NCBI RefSeq assembly: GCF_030160295.1 | Contig: NZ_BSOB01000002.1 | Location: forward strand, 1 to 49,481 | Length of the DNA stretch: 49,481 bases | Direction of reading: 5' to 3' | DNA from: Dyella acidisoli | Lineage (GTDB): Bacteria; Pseudomonadota; Gammaproteobacteria; Xanthomonadales; Rhodanobacteraceae | In this document: piece after piece, positions 41,560-49,481 of the stretch | Position numbering within the stretch: the stretch's first letter is position 1 | Layout: each line of letters opens with the position of its first letter | Program-made: the position numbers and the translations under genes | The notes under the pieces: generated by a model | Seen by the model: only the letters and a program-made list of their open reading frames with translations | The model's database searches: none | Told to the model about the DNA's origin: nothing

Positions 41560-42585
41560 TCAATGGTGTACAGGCAACCCCAACGTTTTCACCGCATTGA
41601 CCACCCACCGCAGTTGCACCCCCTGCCGCGTGTCGTAATTGCCACCCGAATAACCCCACCAATCCCAGCATGCCTGCGGATTCAACGGCGCGAAACTCGC
41701 TCGTGTCTGAGGATACAGGATGACCACGTCGTACACGTCGGCCCAGCGGTTGAAGCCGGCATCCTTCACGAACGCCTGCCCCACCGCATCGGCATTCTGC
41801 TTGCAGCCATGGAACGCCACCATCAAGCCGCAACGCTTGCCTGCTGCACAATCCGGCGGCACATACAGATAACCGGTGGAAGCCAGCAACGCGTCGGTGC
41901 CATCGGGCTTCAAGGCATCCTGGTCGAAGCGTTGCAATTGACCTCGCGCATCGCCCGCCGCGTGCGGTGCTGAACCATACAGATGTGCGAAGACCTCACC
42001 TGCTGCATCGAACCCGCAATGTCCGAGATAAGGCGATACAGACTTGTCGCAATCATCACCTTTAGCAGCCACTGGAAGGTTGTGCGCAAATGCTCGCTGG
42101 CCATCGTCAACCACTTGCAGACCCGACATGCCTGGCTCGCTGCGCAATGTCTCGTAGAAATGCGTGGCAGCTCCCGCCACCACCGGCGCGACCACGTTGT
42201 CCTGTGTGCCATGCAACAGATACACACGTCCGTGCGAAAGATCCTTCAGCGATCCGATCTGTTGATTCACCGCGCGCTGTTTTGTTGCGGCTATCAGTGC
42301 CGCGACATCCGGCGTTGGATCGCCTTTCATGCATGCACTCAATGCTGTCTGGAGCTTGCCTTCCGCGCAGCCATAAGGGCCGCCTGCTATCAGTGCGGCC
42401 TTGGGAAACAGTTCTGGATAAGCGATCTGCATCTGGGTGGCCATATAGGCGCCGGATGAGAGACCTGTGACGGCGACGCGTGTGGGGTCCAGCTTTAAAT
42501 GAGGCAGCGGCTGCATTGCATCGTCGGCGTGCACTGCATCGGCGATCAATAACAAACCCATACACAGTTTGGCGATCAAACGCAT
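41560..42585 (-). CDS. Secreted poly(3-hydroxybutyrate) depolymerase, type-2 catalytic domain order
   Basis: A 341-residue esterase with signal peptide (KLCMGLLLIADAVHA). The lipase box VAVTGLSSGAYM (Ser 43) is close to the N-terminus, and the oxyanion motif FHGCKQNADAVG lies near residue 265. In extracellular PHB depolymerases, lipase box before oxyanion site is the type-2 order. VYLLHGTQDNVVAP is the likely Asp region. No substrate-binding or linker domain follows, which is unusual for enzymes that attack native extracellular granules. Start ATG 42585 has AAGGA; ATG 42594 is too close to it. The gene lies between the TonB receptor and the kinase, all on the minus strand. Confidence 0.85.
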   Translation of the reverse strand: MRLIAKLCMGLLLIADAVHADDAMQPLPHLKLDPTRVAVTGLSSGAYMATQMQIAYPELFPKAALIAGGPYGCAEGKLQTALSACMKGDPTPDVAALIAATKQRAVNQQIGSLKDLSHGRVYLLHGTQDNVVAPVVAGAATHFYETLRSEPGMSGLQVVDDGQRAFAHNLPVAAKGDDCDKSVSPYLGHCGFDAAGEVFAHLYGSAPHAAGDARGQLQRFDQDALKPDGTDALLASTGYLYVPPDCAAGKRCGLMVAFHGCKQNADAVGQAFVKDAGFNRWADVYDVVILYPQTRASFAPLNPQACWDWWGYSGGNYDTRQGVQLRWVVNAVKTLGLPVHH

Positions 42586-42621
42586 GGTGACCATCCTTCC
42601 AACAGGCAGTTCAAACCTCAG

Positions 42622-42738
42622 CGTCATTCCGGCGAAGGCCGGAATCCAGTTCAAATATGCGTCCAAAGGACACACAATCGATTTCGAGTGCTTCGCACGG
42701 CGTATTGAAACTGGATTTCGGCCTTCGCCGGAATGACG
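42622..42738. repeat. Dispersed inverted repeat (GTCATTCCGGCGAAGGCCGG variant)
   Basis: The arms CGTCATTCCGGCGAAGGCCG (with GAATCCAG following) and the inverted CTGGATTTCGGCCTTCGCCG (with GAATGACG following) enclose a ~60-base loop. It is a diverged relative of copies A to C, between the TonB receptor and depolymerase genes. Confidence 0.82.
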
Positions 42739-42780
42739 GTGAGGTAAGGATTAACGTCGAGGCAAGAATATTGCCTTTGG

Positions 42781-45009
42781 TCAAAACGCATACTTCGCCG
42801 ACAACGTCACCATCCGCGGTGGCCCATAGAACCCCGTCACGATGCCCAGCGCGGCGATGTTATACCCGGTGGTGCGATACGCCTTGTTCCCCAGATTCGT
42901 ACCTTGCAAGCTGATCGACCACGGCTGATCGATCTGCCAGATCAATCCAGCATTGAGCAAACCATACGAGCCCTGCTTGATGAGCGGCGACAAGGTCGTC
43001 TCCGGCCATACCGAAGTCTGGTACTGGTAATTGAGGCGCGCACTCAGATCACCGTGCTCACCCAGCGAAAAATTACGCTGCAGCGTCAAACCACCCGACC
43101 ACTTCGGCGCATTGGTGAAGAACTGCGTGTTGGCGATGTTGACGCCGCTGCTAAAAAATTCGGTGTATTTGGTATGCAGGTAGGCGAAGTTGCCGCTGAG
43201 CGTCCACGCCTGCGACGGATACCAGGCGAATTCTTCTTCCACGCCATCGATATGTCCTCTGCCGGCGTTGGTGAAATCGCCAAAGAACCCCTTGGTGCCG
43301 TTCGGCAACGTGTATGACGTGAATACCGAAAGCTGGATGTTCGAATAGTTATTGTGGAACAGCGCCGTGTTCATCATCAGGCTGTTGTCGAAGAAGCTCA
43401 TCTTGCTGCCCAGTTCGAACGACTGCACTTTCTCGTCCTGGATCGGGCGACAGGATTCCGGGATCGCCGCACAATTGGCGCGAATGTTGTAGCCGCCGGA
43501 GTGGAAGCCTTCGCTGTAGCTTCCATAGAGCTTGATCTGCTCGTTGACGGTGTAATCCAGCGATACTTTCGGCGACGTGTTGTGCGACGTATGCGAGCCG
43601 GTGAAATTGGCTAGCACGCCGATCGGCGTACTGAAAGTGGCGTCCGAATAGACGTAGTTCTGGATGGTCGCGGTCTTCTTTTCGTCGGTAATGCGTGCAC
43701 CGACATCCAGGCTCCAGGAAGGACTGATGTCCCAGGTGAAATCGCCATAAGCGGCATAGCTGCGCGTACCCATGCTGCCGCCGGTGCTGCCGTATTCGGA
43801 AAAGCCCAGCGTGCTGTACGGCGGCGAGCCGAGGAAGATGTTGTGGATTTCGCCGGCCGCTGAGCCGTTGAAGTAATACAGGCCCATCACGCCATGCACT
43901 GCACCGCCCGAATCATAGTTGGCCTGTAGTTCCTGGCTGAATTGATGATCCTTGTAGATGGCCGATACATCCGCCACCGCCACCGGCAAGGTATCGAAGT
44001 CGATATTGCTGTCGGTCTTGGAGGTGCGATACGCGGTGATCGACTTCAACGTCCAATCCTGACTCACGATCCAATTCAGCGTGAGCGCCGCGCCTTTCAT
44101 CTTGGTCCAGTTGACCTGGGGCATGCCACTTTGCGTGTTGTAGTTGCTGGACAGCGGCTGATACAGCGGGTAGAACGAGTTGGGCTCCAGCAGCTTCGCA
44201 CCGCGCGGGTTGGAGTTGTCGTGCAGGCCGTCGATCTCCAACTGCACGTTGAAGTTCTGCGTAGGAAAGAAACCCAGCGTGCCACGCGCTGCATTGGTGT
44301 TCTTGTTGCCGTTGCGGCTGCCGGTAAGGATGTCGCTGCCGAAACCGTTGTCGTGCTCGCTCGCCACGGCGATGCGTCCGCGCCACACGCCATCCGCCGA
44401 CGCGCCGCCCACTGCGGCTTTCACATCTTTCTCGCCATGCGTACCGGTGGTCACTTCCACCGAGCCCTCTGTCTTGGTCGGCAATGGTTTGGACACGTAT
44501 TTGATCGCGCCCCCGATCGTGTTCTTGCCGTACAGCGTGCCTTGCGGACCACGCAGCACTTCGATGCGCTCGACGTCGAACACATCCAGCAGCGTGCCCT
44601 GCGGGCGGGCCATGTAGACGTCATCGAGGTAGATGCCCACCGCAGGATCGAAACCCCACGTTGGATCAGCCTGACCCAAGCCACGGATGTAAGCAGTGAG
44701 CGTGGTGTTTGAACCGCGCGCGGCATAAACCTGCAGATCCGGCACCTTGCCTTGCAGATCGCCCAGATTCTGCACGTTCTGGTTATAGAGCGATTGCGCG
44801 GTGAATGCGCTCACCGCAATCGGCACGTCCTGCAGTGTTTCCTCGCGCTTGCGAGCGGTGACGGTGATCTGGTCGAGCTTCTTGGCATTGACCGGGCTCG
44901 CCTGCGTGTTGTCGGCTGTGGTGTTGTTATTGCCGGTTTGTTGCGCGTACAGCGGCGCGGCACAGGCCAAACTCAAACCAACGGCCAAACTCAAATGGCT
45001 ACGCTTCAT
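42781..45009 (-). CDS. TonB-dependent receptor (PHB locus)
   Basis: A 742-residue outer-membrane receptor. Signal peptide ends CAAPLYAQ. The linker and TonB-box region LDQITVTARKREETLQDVPI is followed by a plug domain (GIYLDDVYMARPQGTLLDVF, then IEVLRGPQGTLYGKNTIGGA), and a beta-barrel ending in ...SAKYAF with the terminal Phe expected for outer-membrane insertion. No N-terminal signalling domain. Start ATG 45009 has GGGGAGAC. The promoter region carries the GTAC-N4-GTAC site shared with the oligomer-hydrolase promoter. By context it may import PHB oligomers or another depolymerisation product; the ligand is not shown by sequence. Confidence 0.9.
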   Translation of the reverse strand: MKRSHLSLAVGLSLACAAPLYAQQTGNNNTTADNTQASPVNAKKLDQITVTARKREETLQDVPIAVSAFTAQSLYNQNVQNLGDLQGKVPDLQVYAARGSNTTLTAYIRGLGQADPTWGFDPAVGIYLDDVYMARPQGTLLDVFDVERIEVLRGPQGTLYGKNTIGGAIKYVSKPLPTKTEGSVEVTTGTHGEKDVKAAVGGASADGVWRGRIAVASEHDNGFGSDILTGSRNGNKNTNAARGTLGFFPTQNFNVQLEIDGLHDNSNPRGAKLLEPNSFYPLYQPLSSNYNTQSGMPQVNWTKMKGAALTLNWIVSQDWTLKSITAYRTSKTDSNIDFDTLPVAVADVSAIYKDHQFSQELQANYDSGGAVHGVMGLYYFNGSAAGEIHNIFLGSPPYSTLGFSEYGSTGGSMGTRSYAAYGDFTWDISPSWSLDVGARITDEKKTATIQNYVYSDATFSTPIGVLANFTGSHTSHNTSPKVSLDYTVNEQIKLYGSYSEGFHSGGYNIRANCAAIPESCRPIQDEKVQSFELGSKMSFFDNSLMMNTALFHNNYSNIQLSVFTSYTLPNGTKGFFGDFTNAGRGHIDGVEEEFAWYPSQAWTLSGNFAYLHTKYTEFFSSGVNIANTQFFTNAPKWSGGLTLQRNFSLGEHGDLSARLNYQYQTSVWPETTLSPLIKQGSYGLLNAGLIWQIDQPWSISLQGTNLGNKAYRTTGYNIAALGIVTGFYGPPRMVTLSAKYAF

Positions 45010-45069
45010 GTCTCCCCTCGCATTGGCGTGCACCCGCCCACGGATGCCGATGTTGCGCAGCATAGGCAA

Positions 45070-45102
45070 GCGATATCAGGGGAGCACTTGTACCTTCGTA
45101 CA
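45070..45102 (-). promoter_or_regulatory. GTAC-N4-GTAC site upstream of the TonB receptor
   Basis: The palindrome TGTACCTTCGTACA (45089-45102) sits about 80 bases before the receptor ATG. Reading toward the gene, 25 bases lie between the GTAC core and a TATGCT hexamer, against 24 in the oligomer hydrolase promoter. That puts the site near -43, typical of an activator touching RNA polymerase. TACYNMT-like halves fit what is known of NarL-family binding. Regulator identity is inferred. Confidence 0.55.
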
Positions 45103-45184
45103 GTGCCGTTGTGTGTAGAGGTGCCGGGATACTGATCGCAACTGTCGCCCCATGAACCTAAGCCTGGCGAGACGCGGCCCTCCC

Positions 45185-45274
45185 CTCGCCGTCATTCCCG
45201 CGAAAGCGGGAATCCATTTGCTCTGATGCAAGAAGCGAAGATGGATTCCCGCTTTCGCGGGAATGACGGCGAGG
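45185..45274. repeat. Dispersed inverted repeat (GTCATTCCCGCGAAAGCGGG type), copy C
   Basis: Arms from CCTCGCCGTCATTCCC to its complement GGGAATGACGGCGAGG pair over more than 30 bp around a short loop. It lies in the 366-base divergent gap between the TonB receptor and permease genes. The other parts of that gap are the receptor promoter (left) and about 100 bases before the permease with no recognised promoter. Confidence 0.88.
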
Positions 45275-45375
45275 AACATAAGCCCCGTACGGCCAGTTGC
45301 GGAAATATCCTGCTCATGGGGAAGAGCAAGTTCTGCATGATTGTGTTTCGGGATCGACGAACAAGGATTAACGGA

Positions 45376-46773
45376 ATGGCTTTTCTCATCGTGCTAGCAG
45401 CACTGTGCTTTCTCATGCTGGCAGCCTACCGCGGCTACAGCGTGATCCTGTTCGCGCCCATCGCTGCACTCGGTGCGGTGCTGCTGACTGATCCCACGCT
45501 GGTCGCGCCGATGTTCACTGGGCTTTTCATGGACAAGATGGTGGGCTTTCTCAAGCTCTACTTTCCGGTGTTCATGCTTGGCGCGGTGTTCGGCAAGGTG
45601 ATCGAGCTGTCGGGATTCTCAAAGGCGATCGTCGCATCCACCATCGGTCTGGTCGGACGCAGCCGCGCCATGCTTTCCATTGTGCTGGTGTGCGCACTGC
45701 TGACCTACGGCGGCGTGTCGCTGTTCGTGGTGGTGTTCGCGGTGTATCCGTTTGCCGTGGAGCTGTTTCGCGAATCGAACATTCCCAAGCGCCTGATCCC
45801 CGGCACGATCGCACTGGGCGCATTCACCTTCACCATGGATTCGCTGCCGGGCACGCCGCAGATCCAGAACATTATTCCCGCTTCGTTTTTCGGTACCACC
45901 GCATGGGCAGCACCTTGGCTCGGCACATTGGGCGCGCTGTTTATCCTGGTCGTCGGCATGCTGTATCTGGAATCGCGCCGGCGCAAAGCCGCTGCAGCGG
46001 GAGAAGGCTATGGCGAAAATCTGATCAACGAACCTGCGCCTTTCGATGGCAGCAAGCTGGCGCACCCACTAATTGCACTGCTGCCGTTGGTGCTGGTCGG
46101 CATCGCCAATCTTGCCTTCACGCATGGCATTCCGCGTTTCTACGGCCACACTCAATCCTTCGTACCGGCGGTGATCGGCGACCCGCCGCCGGTGGTGCAG
46201 GAGGTGTCGAAAGTGGCTGCGATTTGGGCCGTCGAAGGTGCATTGCTGCTCGGTATTCTGTGCGTGCTGCTGTTTGCCTGGCGCCCGGTCACGAAACACT
46301 TCGCCGAAGGCAGCAAAGCTGCCGTGAGCGGTGCCTTGCTTGCTTCAATGAATACCGCCTCCGAATACGGCTTCGGCGCGGTGATCGCCGCCCTGCCCGG
46401 TTTTCGCGTGGTGGCGGATGCCTTGCGCGCCGTGCCCAATCCGCTGATCAACGAAGCCGTATCGGTGACGTCGTTGGCAGGCATCACAGGATCGGCCTCA
46501 GGCGGCATGAGCATTGCGCTGGCGGCGATGGCTGACACCTTCGTGCAGAACGCGAAGGCGGCAGGCATTCCGATGGACGTACTGCATCGCATCGCTGCGA
46601 TGGCTTCGGGCGGCATGGATACGCTGCCACACAATGGCGCGGTCATTACGTTGCTGGCGGTAACCGGCCTGACACATCGGCAGTCGTATCGTGATGTGTT
46701 TGCGGTGACTTTGATCAAGACAGTGGCGGTATTCGTGGTGATCGGCGTGTTTTATGTGACCGGCCTGGTGTGA
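45376..46773 (+). CDS. GntP-family permease, probably for D-3-hydroxybutyrate
   Basis: A 465-residue inner-membrane transporter with about 12-14 membrane segments. FTFTMDSLPGTPQIQNIIPA, the STASGG-like GITGSASGGMSIAL and MASGGMDTLPHNGAVITLL are the conserved substrate-site loops of the GntP (gluconate/hydroxybutyrate:H+ symporter) family. The MDSLPGTPQIQN and DTLPHNG forms are those I associate with 3-hydroxybutyrate-type members, not gluconate ones. Start ATG 45376 has AAGGA. It diverges from the TonB receptor gene. Uptake of monomer made by the depolymerase and oligomer hydrolase is the natural role. Confidence 0.88.
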   Translation: MAFLIVLAALCFLMLAAYRGYSVILFAPIAALGAVLLTDPTLVAPMFTGLFMDKMVGFLKLYFPVFMLGAVFGKVIELSGFSKAIVASTIGLVGRSRAMLSIVLVCALLTYGGVSLFVVVFAVYPFAVELFRESNIPKRLIPGTIALGAFTFTMDSLPGTPQIQNIIPASFFGTTAWAAPWLGTLGALFILVVGMLYLESRRRKAAAAGEGYGENLINEPAPFDGSKLAHPLIALLPLVLVGIANLAFTHGIPRFYGHTQSFVPAVIGDPPPVVQEVSKVAAIWAVEGALLLGILCVLLFAWRPVTKHFAEGSKAAVSGALLASMNTASEYGFGAVIAALPGFRVVADALRAVPNPLINEAVSVTSLAGITGSASGGMSIALAAMADTFVQNAKAAGIPMDVLHRIAAMASGGMDTLPHNGAVITLLAVTGLTHRQSYRDVFAVTLIKTVAVFVVIGVFYVTGLV

Positions 46774-46846
46774 ACATCGATCGATCGCGCTTGCGATCGT
46801 CATGCACGCCGGGCAAGCTTGCTCGTTTTCACCACGCGGAGCTGTC

Positions 46847-47122
46847 ATGTCCAAGCAAACGAATATCCTGCAGATCCTTCCCGCCAATGGCTGGGTCGCC
46901 GTCTACGACGAAAGTGGCGACGAAAGCGCCGCAACGCTTGTCTGCTTCGCCTTGGTGGAAACGCTCGACAACGGCGTCAAGCAGCAAGCAGTACGCCCGA
47001 TGTGCGCCGATGGCAAGCACATCGTCTTCGCCGACGAAGCCGCCAACTTCCTGCGCGTGGAAGAGCTGGCTGAGTTCTCGGAAGACGAAGAGGATGAGGA
47101 AGAAGAAGACGCTGAGGCTTGA
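46847..47122 (+). CDS. Small conserved protein with acidic tail
   Basis: A 91-residue protein. The front, ILQILPANGWVAVYDESGDE and LVCFALVETLDNGVKQ, looks like a small beta-rich domain; the last ~20 residues are almost all Glu and Asp. I recall similar short proteins in Xanthomonadales without a known function. Start ATG 46847 has GGAG. It lies 73 bases after the permease stop. An acidic tail can suggest a DNA-mimic or a partner of basic proteins, but nothing else supports that. Confidence 0.75.
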   Translation: MSKQTNILQILPANGWVAVYDESGDESAATLVCFALVETLDNGVKQQAVRPMCADGKHIVFADEAANFLRVEELAEFSEDEEDEEEEDAEA

Positions 47123-47151
47123 TGGCCTCTAGCGAGCTTGTCGCAAGATTG

Positions 47152-47310
47152 ACTCACCCCGCCCCAGCCCTCCCCTGCAAGCAGGGGAGGGAGCAAAGCG
47201 GCCGTAAGCACTACGCCCAACGGCGCCTCCGCTTTCACGGGAACGACCGCAATGTGAGTTCTCGCGAGGTTGGCCCCTCACCCCAACCCTCTCCCCGGAG
47301 GGGAGAGGGA
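47152..47310. repeat. Dispersed inverted repeat (CCCTCTCC family), copy 2
   Basis: The left hairpin CCCTCCCCTGC / GCAGGGGAGGG (47168-47191) and right hairpin CCCTCTCCCC / GGGGAGAGGG (47287-47309), with CACCCC-type flanks, match the arrangement at 33826. It fills most of the gap before typA. Confidence 0.83.
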
Positions 47311-47344
47311 GTTCAATGAGCAAGCAACCAGTCACATAACCCCG

Positions 47345-47350
47345 TATAAT
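47345..47350 (+). promoter_or_regulatory. Probable -10 of typA
   Basis: A perfect TATAAT lies 64 bases before the typA ATG. No good -35 is found 16-18 bases upstream, where the CCCTCTCC repeat ends, so the assignment is tentative. Confidence 0.45.
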
Positions 47351-47413
47351 CCACAGGTTAACCCTGACCTAACTCATCGCGGCAGCCTTACAGCTCGCCC
47401 AAGTCCGGCACTC

Positions 47414-49246
47414 ATGTCCATCGAAAACCTGCGCAATATCGCCATCGTCGCTCACGTCGACCATGGCAAAACCACCCTCGTCGACCAGCTGCTGAAGCAG
47501 TCGGGCACCCTGTCCGAGCGCACCGTGCTGGCCGAACGCGTGATGGACAGCAACGACCAGGAAAAGGAACGCGGCATCACCATCCTGGCCAAGAACACGG
47601 CGATCACCTGGAAGGGCAACCGCATCAATATCGTCGACACCCCAGGCCACGCCGACTTCGGCGGCGAGGTGGAGCGCGTGCTGTCGATGGTGGACACCGT
47701 GCTGATCCTGGTTGACGCGATGGACGGCCCGATGCCGCAGACCCGCTTCGTGACCCAGAAGGCGTTTGCGATGGGTTTCAAGCCGATCGTCGTCGTCAAC
47801 AAGGTCGACCGCCCCGGCTCCCGTCCGGAGTGGGTCGTCGAGCAGGTGTGGGATCTGTTCGATCGCTTGGGCGCCACGCCGGAGCAGATGGAGTTCCCGA
47901 TCGTCTACGCATCCGCGCTGAACGGCTACGCCTCGCTCGACCAGGACACCCGCGAAGGCGACATGACTCCGCTGTACCAGGCCATCATGGACCACGCGCC
48001 GAAGCCGGAAGTGGATCCGGAAGGCCCGTTCCAGATGCGCATCAGCCAGCTGGACTACAACAACTTCGTCGGCGTCATCGGCATCGGCCGCATCCAGCGC
48101 GGCACGCTGAAGAAGAACATGCCGGTCGCGGTGATCAACCGCGAAGGCAAGAAGCGCCAGGGCAAGGTGCTGCAGGTGCTGGGCTTCATGGGCCTGGAAC
48201 GCATCGAACAGGACACCGCCGAGGCGGGTGACATCGTCGCCATCTCCGGCATCCAGGATTTGACCATCTCCGACACCGTCTGCGCGCTGGACACCCCGGA
48301 AGCGCTGCCGGCACTGACCGTCGACGAACCGACGATCAGCATGACCTTCCAGGTGAACAACTCGCCGTTCGCTGGCAACAAGGATCTCTCCGGCGGCAAG
48401 TTCCTCACCAGCCGCCAGCTCAAGGACCGCCTTGACCGTGAGCAGGTGCACAACGTGGCACTGAAGGTCGAGCAGGGCTCTGACGCGGACAAGTTCCTCG
48501 TCTCCGGCCGTGGCGAACTGCATCTGTCGGTGCTGATCGAGAATATGCGCCGCGAAGGCTATGAGCTCGCCGTGTCGCGCCCGGAAGTGATCATCAAGGA
48601 CATCGACGGCCAGAAGATGGAGCCGATCGAGCAGTTGGTGGTCGACGTCGAGGAAACTCACCAGGGTCCGGTGATGGAGCGCCTCGGCGTCCGCAAGGGC
48701 CAGCTGAAGAACATGGAGCCGGACGGCAAGGGCCGCGTACGTCTCGAATACATGATCCCGGCGCGTGGCCTGATCGGCTTCCAGAACCAGTTCAAGACCC
48801 TCACCCAGGGTTCCGGCCTGCTGTTCCACGTGTTCGACCACTATGGTCCGAAGGAAGAAGGCCAGATCGCCAAGCGCCTCAACGGTGTGATGATCGCCAA
48901 CGCCGCCGGCACCACGCCTGCTTACTCGCTGGGGCCGTTGCAGGAACGCGGCAAGCTGTTCGCGGCGGAAGGCGACTCGATCTATGAAGGCCAGCTCGTC
49001 GGCATCCACGCCAAGGACAACGACCTCACCGTCAACGCGATCAAGCCCAAGCCGCTGACCAACATGCGCGCCTCGGGCAAGGACGATGCGATCCAGCTGA
49101 CCCCGGCGACCAAGTTCTCGCTGGAACAGGCACTGGACTTCATCGACGACGATGAATTGGTCGAAGTCACGCCGAAGGAAATCCGCCTGCGCAAGAAGCA
49201 CCTTACCGAGAACGATCGCAAGAAGGCTTCGCGCAGCGCTGGTTGA
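47414..49246 (+). CDS. typA: Translational GTPase TypA (BipA)
   Basis: A 610-residue ribosome-associated GTPase of the EF-G family. G1 [15 protein letters not shown] near residue 10, G2 [11 protein letters not shown]3 [14 protein letters not shown] and G4 [12 protein letters not shown] are all intact. Domain II ([18 protein letters not shown]), the domain III-like [20 protein letters not shown], domain V and the specific C-terminal domain ([20 protein letters not shown], then MRASGKDD) are in the right order. It acts in ribosome assembly and stress adaptation. ATG 47414 ([10 protein letters not shown]) is chosen; the frame open to 47270 runs through a repeat. A strong terminator follows. Confidence 0.97.
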   Translation: MSIENLRNIAIVAHVDHGKTTLVDQLLKQSGTLSERTVLAERVMDSNDQEKERGITILAKNTAITWKGNRINIVDTPGHADFGGEVERVLSMVDTVLILVDAMDGPMPQTRFVTQKAFAMGFKPIVVVNKVDRPGSRPEWVVEQVWDLFDRLGATPEQMEFPIVYASALNGYASLDQDTREGDMTPLYQAIMDHAPKPEVDPEGPFQMRISQLDYNNFVGVIGIGRIQRGTLKKNMPVAVINREGKKRQGKVLQVLGFMGLERIEQDTAEAGDIVAISGIQDLTISDTVCALDTPEALPALTVDEPTISMTFQVNNSPFAGNKDLSGGKFLTSRQLKDRLDREQVHNVALKVEQGSDADKFLVSGRGELHLSVLIENMRREGYELAVSRPEVIIKDIDGQKMEPIEQLVVDVEETHQGPVMERLGVRKGQLKNMEPDGKGRVRLEYMIPARGLIGFQNQFKTLTQGSGLLFHVFDHYGPKEEGQIAKRLNGVMIANAAGTTPAYSLGPLQERGKLFAAEGDSIYEGQLVGIHAKDNDLTVNAIKPKPLTNMRASGKDDAIQLTPATKFSLEQALDFIDDDELVEVTPKEIRLRKKHLTENDRKKASRSAG

Positions 49247-49267
49247 TTGGCGTTGGTGAGTTGAATG

Positions 49268-49294
49268 AAAGGCCGCCGCAGGGCGGCCTTTTTT
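49268..49294 (+). terminator. Rho-independent terminator after typA
   Basis: The stem AAAGGCCGCC / GGGCGGCCTTT with a short loop is followed by TTTTT. Confidence 0.93.
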
Positions 49295-49319
49295 TATGGG
49301 CTTTATTGCATAACTCCCC

Positions 49320-49433
49320 TCTCCCTTCGGGACCCGATTAGCGTCGAGCTTCAGCTGGGCATGTCGTGCGTTGTGACATTGCCTGCGGCGCTTCCGGTCG
49401 CGAAGCGACCGGGTCACTTTTCTTTGCTGGCCC
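49320..49433. repeat. Large palindromic repeat element, partial copy 3
   Basis: This matches the outer part of the arms of copies 1 and 2, best as the reverse complement of the right-hand arm of copy 2 (with the CCGGTCGC / GCGACCGG hairpin). It runs through TCTTTGCTGGCCC and then departs from the repeat at about 49433, where AAAGAAAAG is expected. Only an arm is present before the window ends. Confidence 0.85.
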
Positions 49434-49481
49434 CAGTACTGTCCGGTTAATCGGCAAATAAAATCAATTGGTTAGCGTCAC
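49434..49481. other. Unrelated sequence breaking the third palindrome
   Basis: Forty-eight bases beginning CAGTACTGTCCGGTTAATCG are unlike the palindrome and AT-rich. This is what the end of an inserted mobile element could look like, but too little is visible to name one. Confidence 0.3.

Noticed and set aside
47369-49417. A 682-codon minus-strand open frame
   Set aside because: It is antisense to typA along its whole length and has no recognisable domain.

Overview
The window is about 49.5 kb of high-GC gammaproteobacterial chromosome. Gene content and protein style point to the Xanthomonadales, most likely Rhodanobacteraceae (a Dyella- or Luteibacter-like organism). The pointers are several large TonB-dependent receptors, an Oar-like receptor followed by a TPR-sulfotransferase, an RpfG-like regulator, CrbS/CrbR-like regulators, and many dispersed palindromic repeats between genes. 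The genus is an inference from recall. No rRNA, tRNA, CRISPR array, prophage or complete insertion sequence was found.

Layout. (1) 1-6704: a tightly packed minus-strand operon encodes an FGGY sugar kinase, a class II aldolase, a class III aminotransferase, a second aldolase-fold protein without its metal ligands, an MFS transporter and a TonB receptor cut by the window edge. A TetR-type regulator diverges from it across a palindromic operator. This looks like a catabolic route for an unidentified, perhaps amino-substituted, sugar or polyol. (2) 6720-7312: a large nested palindromic repeat. (3) 7313-8848: an NAD-dependent epimerase/reductase and a YCII-family protein. (4) 9509-16685: Oar-like TonB receptor, TPR-sulfotransferase, and a secreted GH18-like protein with two tandem C-terminal modules. 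(5) 16867-18692: an ECF sigma operon (sigma, probable anti-sigma, secreted protein, truncated membrane protein). (6) 18811-23025: an orphan type II thioesterase, an MHYT-sensor histidine kinase and a response regulator with a degenerate HD-GYP domain. (7) 23227-24423: a secreted beta-helix protein gene broken by an in-frame TAG. (8) 24565-25105: the second copy of the large palindrome.

(9) 25174-34487 is mostly housekeeping: polyphosphate kinase, exopolyphosphatase, two cyclophilins, LpxH, malate dehydrogenase, an aminotransferase and two small conserved proteins. (10) 34599-46773 appears to be a poly(3-hydroxybutyrate) scavenging locus: a 3-hydroxybutyrate-oligomer hydrolase, a secreted PHB depolymerase, a TonB receptor, a GntP-family permease, and a CrbS/CrbR-like two-component system. 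Two of its promoter regions share a GTAC-N4-GTAC site at nearly the same distance from a -10-like hexamer. (11) 46847-49246: a small acidic protein and the GTPase TypA. (12) From 49320: an arm of a third palindrome copy, broken off by unrelated sequence at the window edge.

The least conventional observations are: the large palindrome, whose ~49-bp core lies in opposite orientation in the two full copies; the shared putative operator of the PHB locus; and the sugar-catabolism operon with its metal-less aldolase paralogue.
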